A DNA stretch of 64,000 nt from Gordoniibacillus kamchatkensis (GTDB lineage: Bacteria; Bacillota; Bacilli; Paenibacillales; NBRC-103111). The position numbers and the translations under genes are program-made. The DNA is taken from positions 1-64,000 of the forward strand of contig NZ_JXAK01000025.1 in NCBI RefSeq assembly GCF_000829455.1, written 5' to 3'. The first letter of the stretch is position 1. Each line of letters opens with the position of its first letter. The notes beneath the pieces were generated by a model that was not told the DNA's origin, searched no databases, and was given only the letters and a program-made list of their open reading frames with translations. Shown piece after piece: positions 57,011 through 64,000 of this stretch.

Positions 57011-58792
57011 ATGACGACAACGCACGGCAAAATTATCGGCGGCAGCTTCATGATTGGCGACCTCGACCCCGCCCGCGTCGCCACGCCGGAGCATTTTAGC
57101 GAAGAGCAGCGCATGATCGGCAGTGTGACCCGCGATTTCATCGAAGGCGAAGTCGTGCCTCACGACGAACACATCGAGAAGCTCGACTACGATTTGACCT
57201 TGAAGCTGATGCGCAAAGCCGGCGAGCTCGGCCTGCTGGGCGCGGACGTGCCGGAGCAATTCGGAGGCCTCGGGCTGGACAAAGTCAGCTCGACGATCAT
57301 CAGCGAAACGCTGGCGAAAGGCTCTTCGTTCGCCTTGTCGATCGGCGCCCACGTCGGCATCGGCACGCTGCCGATCGTGTTTTTCGGCACGCCGGAGCAG
57401 AAGCAAACCTATTTGCCAAAGCTGGCGACCGGCGAGCTGATCGCAGCTTATTGCCTGACCGAGCCGACTTCCGGCTCCGACGCCCTCGGCGCGAAGACGA
57501 CGGCCCGGCTCAGCGAAGACGGCAAACATTACATTCTTAACGGCTCCAAGCTGTACATCACGAACGCCGGCTTCGCCGATATTTTCATCGTGTACGCCAA
57601 GGTGAACGGCACCGATTTCTCGGCGTTCATCGTTGAAAAAGGACTACCCGGCTTCACCCTCGGCCCGGAGGAGAAGAAAATGGGCATAAAAGGCTCGTCG
57701 ACGCGCCCGCTCTTTTTCGAAGACGTGCACGTCCCGGCCGAAAACTTGCTCGGCGAAATCGGCAAAGGCCATCTGATCGCCTTCAACATCCTCAACATCG
57801 GCCGCTTCAAGCTAGCCGCAGGCTGCGTCGGCGCCGGCAAGGAAGCGATCGGGCTGGCAGCGAAATACGCGGGAACGCGCCAGCAGTTCAATACGCCGAT
57901 CGCCAAATTTCCGCTGATCGGCAAAAAGCTGGCGGAAATGAATATGATGACGTATGTGATGGAAAGCATGGTATACCGCACGGCCGGCTTGTTCGACGAA
58001 GCGCTGCAGGATCTCGACTATAGCGCCCCGGACTCCGGCGCCAAAGCGGCCAAAGCGATCGCCGAATACGCGCTGGAGTGCTCGATCAACAAGGTGTTCG
58101 CCTCCGAGGCGCTCAGCTTTGTCGTCGACGAAGGAGTGCAAATTCACGGCGGCTACGGCTACATTCAGGAGTACAAAATCGAGCGCATTTACCGCGACGC
58201 GCGCATCAACCGCATTTTCGAAGGGACGAACGAAATCAACCGCCTCCTCATTCCCGGCACGCTGCTGAAAAAAGCGTTGAAGGGCGAGCTTCCTTTGCTG
58301 CAAAAAGCCCAAGCGCTGCAAAGCGAGCTGCTGTCGCTTATGCCCGGCCAAGTTTTTGACGGAGTCCTCGCCGAAGAAGCGCACCTGATCGCCATGGCCA
58401 AAAACATATTCCTCATGGTCGGCGGCATCGCCGTACAAAAATATCAATTGGACCTCGAAAAAGAGCAGGAAGTGCTCGCGGGCCTCGCCGACATCATGAT
58501 TCAGGTGTTTGCCGCCGAGAGCGCGCTGCTTCGCACCCGCAAGCTGCTCGCCGAAGCGGGGGAAAGCAAGGCTGCGAACGCGATTGACATGACGCAAGTT
58601 TTCGTCCGCCAAGCTTTCGATATCGTGGAATCGCGTGCCAAGGAAGCGCTTGCAGCGATGGAGAGCGGCGATACACTGCGCACCCAGCTGTCCGTGCTGA
58701 AGAAGCTCACCCGGCAAAATCCGGTCGATACGGTCGCGGTCAAGCGCCGCATCGCCGCCCGCGTCATTAAGGGGGAGAAGTATATCGTCTAG
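57011..58792 (+). CDS. fadE: acyl-CoA dehydrogenase FadE
   Basis: A 593-residue flavoprotein for the first step of beta-oxidation, electrons going to EtfAB. Features: EEQRMIGSVTRDFIEGEVVP, LGADVPEQFGGLGLDKV, AAYCLTEPTSGSDALGAKTT (FAD/substrate region), FNILNIGRFKLAAGCVGAGK, QIHGGYGYIQEYKIERIYRDARI and FEGTNEINRLLIPG. The C-terminal 170 residues are the extra domain of the long FadE type. AAAGGAG (56996-57002) is 8 bases before the ATG at 57011. An in-frame link to fadA upstream is explained by the deletion near 56884. Confidence 0.93.
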   Translation: MTTTHGKIIGGSFMIGDLDPARVATPEHFSEEQRMIGSVTRDFIEGEVVPHDEHIEKLDYDLTLKLMRKAGELGLLGADVPEQFGGLGLDKVSSTIISETLAKGSSFALSIGAHVGIGTLPIVFFGTPEQKQTYLPKLATGELIAAYCLTEPTSGSDALGAKTTARLSEDGKHYILNGSKLYITNAGFADIFIVYAKVNGTDFSAFIVEKGLPGFTLGPEEKKMGIKGSSTRPLFFEDVHVPAENLLGEIGKGHLIAFNILNIGRFKLAAGCVGAGKEAIGLAAKYAGTRQQFNTPIAKFPLIGKKLAEMNMMTYVMESMVYRTAGLFDEALQDLDYSAPDSGAKAAKAIAEYALECSINKVFASEALSFVVDEGVQIHGGYGYIQEYKIERIYRDARINRIFEGTNEINRLLIPGTLLKKALKGELPLLQKAQALQSELLSLMPGQVFDGVLAEEAHLIAMAKNIFLMVGGIAVQKYQLDLEKEQEVLAGLADIMIQVFAAESALLRTRKLLAEAGESKAANAIDMTQVFVRQAFDIVESRAKEALAAMESGDTLRTQLSVLKKLTRQNPVDTVAVKRRIAARVIKGEKYIV

Positions 58793-58888
58793 GCGCAACG
58801 GCGGGCATTCTGCAGGGGGGCTCTCAGCCAGCTTAACGCCTAGTCGGCACGCGCGGCATAACAACCTTCGGAAAGGGATGGTAAGGTG

Positions 58889-60610
<1,722 letters not shown>

Positions 60611-60706
60611 CAGAGCGGCATCGAAGGGAGGGACGACGATGACGGATCCGATGGGAGAAGCAGCAGCCGGCGGAGCCGGTTCGCGGGCGCAGAGTGGGAA
60701 GAGCGC

Positions 60707-61096
60707 ATGAACCGCTTAAGCGCGGCCGCCGAGCAGACGTTCTGGGGTTATCTGGGCTGCCGCATCGTGAGTGCCGACGAACGAGCGGGACGCATTGTCA
60801 TCAGCCTTGACGTGAAGCCGCACCATCTCAACTTGCTCGGCATTATTCACGGCGGCGTACTGTCGTCGTTGCTCGACAATGCCATGGGGCTAGCCGTCAT
60901 GCTGGCCCGCCCGGAAGAAAAAGCGGTAACAACGAATTTGAACGTCCATTTCGTCTCCTCGCTTCGTGAAGGCACCTTGCTGGTGACAGCCGAGGTCGTC
61001 CATCAGTCGCGGCGGATGATTACTTGCACCGGTTCGATTCATGGCGACGGCGGCCAGCTCACGGCGATGGGCACGGGAAGCTTTAGGGTGATCTAG
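60707..61096 (+). CDS. PaaI-like hotdog-fold acyl-CoA thioesterase
   Basis: 129 residues in this reading: HHLNLLGIIHGGVLSSLLDNAMGLAV is the PaaI-type active-site block (HGG with Asp), and VTTNLNVHFVSSLREGTLLV is the central strand pair. It would hydrolyse acyl-CoA and recycle CoA in the fad operon. The ATG at 60707 has only a weak ribosome site. A better site (GGGAGGG) precedes ATG 60639, whose 23-codon frame ends in ATGA at 60710. In the gene's own frame the upstream bases read AEWEERMNRL, a natural N-terminus, so a base lost near 60688 probably hides the true start at 60639. Confidence 0.8.
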   Translation: MNRLSAAAEQTFWGYLGCRIVSADERAGRIVISLDVKPHHLNLLGIIHGGVLSSLLDNAMGLAVMLARPEEKAVTTNLNVHFVSSLREGTLLVTAEVVHQSRRMITCTGSIHGDGGQLTAMGTGSFRVI

Positions 61097-61171
61097 TGGG
61101 AGTGAGATGAAACGAAGAATGCGGTACGTTAGGGTATAATTGTATGTTATCCAAAGGCGTAACGGAAGGTG

Positions 61172-61258
61172 GGATATGGGGGATCTTTTAAACTCGTGTT
61201 CCCTCCGCCCAGTCCGAATCCGGGAACACGAGTTTAACGGAACCGGAACCCCATATCC
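61172..61258. repeat. nested long inverted repeat, candidate structured RNA
   Basis: Outer arms GGATATGGGG (61172-61181) and CCCCATATCC (61249-61258) pair perfectly. Inside them TTAAACTCGTGTTCCC (61188-61203) pairs perfectly with GGGAACACGAGTTTAA (61222-61237). The hairpin loop is 18 bases; internal loops are 6 and 11 bases. No T-run follows. Confidence 0.7.
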
Positions 61259-61356
61259 GACCCGAGTGAAGTCCCTTTTATCGATTAACCAAAAATGCAG
61301 GTTCTGAAGTCGCAGGACGATTGCTCTATATACACCTTGCAGAAGTCGACTAAAAA

Positions 61357-61481
61357 TTGACATAATATTTGCAGAAAGTCATATATTCGACATCAAAAAA
61401 CAAAGTTCGATAAATGCAATTTTTACGTGGTCCTATTTGCAAATTAATTTTAGGAAAACCGCTTCACTAAGCGGTTTTTTT
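61357..61481 (+). ncRNA. candidate short transcript ending at an intrinsic terminator
   Basis: TTGACA at 61357-61362 with A+T-rich candidate -10 bases around 61380-61387 (TATATT at a long spacing) begins a unit that ends at the perfect terminator AAAACCGCTT-cact-AAGCGGTTTT (61455-61478) plus a T-run. Either a small RNA of roughly 90 bases or a leader attenuating the kinase gene. The promoter is not ideal. Confidence 0.35.
61455..61481 (+). terminator. strong rho-independent terminator upstream of the kinase gene
   Basis: AAAACCGCTT, 4-base loop CACT, AAGCGGTTTT, then more T. A perfect 10-base-pair stem. Confidence 0.85.
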
Positions 61482-61553
61482 GTCTTTCAAGAAGCCCGAA
61501 AGTATGTTATGTTGATTGTGATTTTGAATAATCAGAAGGTGACGTGTGGCCTG

Positions 61554-63473
61554 ATGGAAAGACGGGACAGCATGGATAACGAACGCATTAATATTCTTCT
61601 CGTCGACGATCGTGCGGATCATTTGGTTGCGCTTGAATCCGCATTGCGTTCGGATCAATATCGTCTGATGACCGCCTTCTCGGGAGAAGAAGCGCTTAAG
61701 CTGATTTTGAAGCACGAGTTCGCCGTTATTTTGCTGGATGTGCAAATGCCGGGCATGAACGGCTTCGAAACGGCAAGGCTGATCAAAATGCGGGAAGTTT
61801 CCATGCAAATCCCGATCATTTTCATGACCGCGTTCGATAGCACGCACGGAGAATCGTTTCAAGGGCCGTCCGCCGGCGCCATCGATTATATCGTCAAGCC
61901 GTTCTCGCCACAGACGCTTAAACAGAAGATCGACCGCTTTGTCAAGCTTCATCAAACCCGCCGCCAGCTATGGCGGCAGAGAGGGCTGAAGCAAAAAGGC
62001 GCATTTGAAACCGGACAAATGCCGACAACCTCTGCAAGTGAGCCTTCTTCCTTATCCCCGATGTCTGCTCTTCCCGCCGACGTGTCATATGGGCAAACAA
62101 TTACGATATTGGAAAGCATTGCCGACGCTTTCGTCGCCGTTGACCGCGATTGGCGTTTCACCTATGCGAATCGGGAAGCCGAACGGAGGCTCGGTATGAG
62201 CCGTGCGGAGCTTGTCGGCCGTCTCTTGTGGACCGTTCCGACCCATTTGCAAAAACCCGAGGACGTTTATCGCGCGTTTCGCCAAGCTGCGGCCGAGCAA
62301 ATTCCCGTTCATGTCGAATGCTGCAGCGAAGATGAGAAAATGTGGTTCGAAATTCGCGCTTACCCTTCGGGGAGCGGGCTTTCGATCTATTTCAGCGAGG
62401 TAACGGCCCGCAAGCGGATGGAGCTGGAGCTGCAGCGGTCGCAGCAATATTTTCGCCAAATTTTCAATTCGAGCCCCAGCCTTATGGCGCTGTGCCGTCC
62501 CGACGGAAGCTTCCTCGACGTAAATGAAGCTGGGTCCGGTATACCGGCTACAGTTTGGAGCAATTGCGCGGCTGCTCCTTGCAAATGATGGGCATTGAGG
62601 CGGACGGGGAGCAGGCGGAAGAGGCGTGGTGGACCACCGTGCAAGGAAACCCCGCCGTCAACCGCAAAATCGTCTACAAGACCAGGAGCGGCGATAAACG
62701 AAGCGGCTTGCTATCTACGGATACTCGTCATTCACGAGGAGAAGCATGTGCTGTGCGTCATTAACGACATTACCGAACGCGTCCGGATGGACAAACAAAT
62801 AGCGAGACTCGGCCAGCTCAACCTGATCGGCGAGATGGCCGCCGGAATCGCTCACGAAATCCGCAATCCGATGACGACGGTGCGGGGCTTCCTGCAGCTG
62901 TCCAAAACCGGTGTAAATCGCGAGTTTGCCGACATTATGATTCAAGAGCTCGACCGCGCGAACGCGATTATTACCGAATTTTTGTCGCTCGCCAAAAATA
63001 CGTACAGCAACCAAAAGCCGCAGCAGCTCAACGGCATTATCGAGTACTTGTTCCCGCTGATGGAGGCGGAAGCGGTGCTGATGGACAAGCGGGTGGAGCT
63101 GGAGCTGGGCGACTGCCCGGAGCTCATGCTGGACGAGAAAGAAATCCGGCAGCTCGTTCTGAATATGGTGAACAACGGCCTGGACGCCATGGAGCCCGGC
63201 GGTGTCGTGACGCTGCGCACGTACGCCGAACCGAACGCGGGCGTTTTGGAAATTATCGATCAAGGCTCCGGCATACCCGACGATATTTTGGACAAGATCG
63301 GCACGCCGTTCTTCACGACGAAAGACAGCGGCACGGGGCTCGGGCTTGCTGTATGCTACAGCATCGCCAACCGCCACAAGGCGATGATCGACGTCCGCAC
63401 AGGCAAAGGGGGAACTACGTTTACGATCCGCTTCCCGCAAAGACGGGACGAATCTACAAATTTGGGAGGCTAG
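61554..63473 (+). pseudogene. REC-PAS sensor histidine kinase, broken by two 1-base deletions
   Basis: The order of domains is: receiver (ILLVDDRADHLVALESAL; phospho-Asp in FAVILLDVQMPG), PAS (ILESIADAFVAVDRDWRFTY) and a second PAS (QIFNSSPSLMALCRPDGSFL). Then HisKA with IAHEIRNPMTTVRGFLQLS (phospho-His) and HATPase (NGLDAMEPGG, DQGSGIPDDI, GTGLGLAVCYSIANRH). The frame is lost near 62531 (restored VNEAWVRYTGYSLEQLRG) and near 62721 (restored TDILVIHEEKHVL). The kinase half resembles sporulation and PAS kinases of Bacillus. GAAGGTGA precedes the ATG at 61554 by 11 bases; ATG 61572 is an alternative. No membrane segment. Confidence 0.8.
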
Positions 63474-63481
63474 CACAGGCT

Positions 63482-64000
63482 ATGGCGGAACACATCCATA
63501 CTGCAGCCGGTCGCGCGGATTTGCAGCAACTGCTCATTAACGCCAAGATCGATTCGGCCGCGAGCGCCGCGGTTTCGGCTCATATTCCCACCGTCTTCGA
63601 TGGCCGCGCGCTGACGGGGGAATTTTTGCATATGGCGAACTTGATTCATGCGGCGGTTGAGCGGCTCGGCGAACGGGACTGGCTGCAGACGAATCTGGTC
63701 AGGCTTGGCAACATGCTGCAGCGGCAGCGGGACACGGCCACGGCGTGCAATCTGATTTTGTCCGAGCTTGCGGCGCTAGTGCCGATGCAGCACGGCCTGT
63801 TTTACGTGTGCGAGACGGAGCGGGAAGAGCCGGTGCTGAAGCTGATTGCGAGCCATGGCTATCAGGTGCGAAAAACGCTTGCCAACCGCTTCCGCAGAGG
63901 AGAAGGGCTGGTCGGACAATGCCTGCTCGAGAAGCAGCGCATTGTGCTGACGAACGTTCCCGAGGATTATGTCAACATCGGCTCGGGATCGGGCGAGATG
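63482..64000 (+). CDS. GAF-domain signalling protein (cut by the window end)
   Basis: The first 173 residues of an open frame that runs off the right edge. MAEHIHTAAGRADLQQLLIN leads into a helical N-terminus, then a GAF domain: ATACNLILSELAALVPMQHG, LIASHGYQVRKTLANRF, RRGEGLVGQCLLEKQRIVL and NVPEDYVNIGSG. GGGAGG precedes the ATG, 8 bases after the kinase stop. GAF domains of this kind head hybrid sensor kinases or phosphatases; the output domain is outside the window. Adjacency to the REC-PAS kinase suggests one signalling unit. Confidence 0.75.
   Translation, partial: MAEHIHTAAGRADLQQLLINAKIDSAASAAVSAHIPTVFDGRALTGEFLHMANLIHAAVERLGERDWLQTNLVRLGNMLQRQRDTATACNLILSELAALVPMQHGLFYVCETEREEPVLKLIASHGYQVRKTLANRFRRGEGLVGQCLLEKQRIVLTNVPEDYVNIGSGSGEM

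Larger units (their letters stand above)
61097..61553. other. structured non-coding region before the sensor kinase
   Basis: About 450 bases without a supported gene. It contains TATAAT (61135-61140), a nested inverted repeat (61172-61258), a TTGACA-led promoter candidate (61357) and a strong terminator (61455-61481). Confidence 0.6.

Noticed and set aside
60639-60710. A 23-codon leader peptide before the thioesterase
   Set aside because: It has a good ribosome site, but the thioesterase frame continues upstream as AEWEERM, so it is more likely the true N-terminus displaced by a lost base.
61172-61258. Reading the nested inverted repeat as a terminator
   Set aside because: No T-run follows on either strand and the 18-base loop is large. 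The strong terminator for this region is at 61455-61481.

Overview
The window is about 57-60% G+C, densely packed, and reads as chromosomal DNA of an endospore-forming Gram-positive bacterium, most likely a Paenibacillaceae member (Paenibacillus/Cohnella-like). Support comes from a Tlp-type spore protein, a YhcN/YlaJ-type spore lipoprotein, a KapB-like protein, Bacillus-type fad genes with a FadR/YsiA-type operator, MrfA/MrfB, YfmR- and YkpA-type ABC-F proteins, AGGAGG ribosome sites with many TTG/GTG starts, and a Tad pilus locus without outer-membrane parts. I saw no rRNA, tRNA, CRISPR array, prophage or insertion sequence.

Layout. 0-3.3 kb: tlp (minus), then a three-gene membrane-lipid operon (OlsB-like N-acyltransferase, HtrB/LpxL-like acyltransferase, YdjM-like membrane protein). 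3.5-7 kb: accessory stretch with a TetR regulator and a pentapeptide-repeat protein sharing one operator type, and a beta-lactamase-fold serine hydrolase. 7.2-13.4 kb: DNA repair block (MrfA helicase, MrfB exonuclease, Fpg/Nei glycosylase, endonuclease IV) ending in a small receiver-like protein. 13.6-17.7 kb: lone ABC ATPase, two methyltransferases, NlpC/P60 lipoprotein. 17.9-30.3 kb: a complete monoderm Tad/Flp pilus locus bracketed by a Ser/Thr kinase and an FHA protein. 30.4-41.9 kb: housekeeping and spore-related genes (M42 peptidase, two ABC-F proteins, C39 peptidase, thioredoxin-like, KapB-like, oxidoreductase, small proteins, AIM24-like). 42-47.2 kb: sulfate ABC transporter (sbp, cysT, cysW, cysA), alpha/beta hydrolase and YezD-like protein. 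47.3-61.1 kb: a beta-oxidation regulon in two divergent arms, fadR-etfB-etfA (minus) and fadF-fadN-fadA-fadE-acyl-CoA ligase-thioesterase (plus). 61.1-64 kb: a structured non-coding region, a REC-PAS sensor kinase and the start of a GAF-domain protein.

How the genes work together. FadN, FadA and FadE carry out beta-oxidation, the ligase supplies acyl-CoA, and EtfAB plus FadF pass electrons on. A perfect FadR-type palindrome lies between the two arms. In the Tad locus, CpaF/TadB/TadC form the motor and platform, TadV processes the pilins, and the kinase and FHA protein could form a phospho-signalling pair.

Quality warning. About a dozen otherwise intact genes are broken, and two neighbours (fadA/fadE) are falsely joined, by what always looks like loss of exactly one base. 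This pattern suggests uncorrected single-base deletions in the assembly rather than true gene decay. I give restored gene extents and flag each case.
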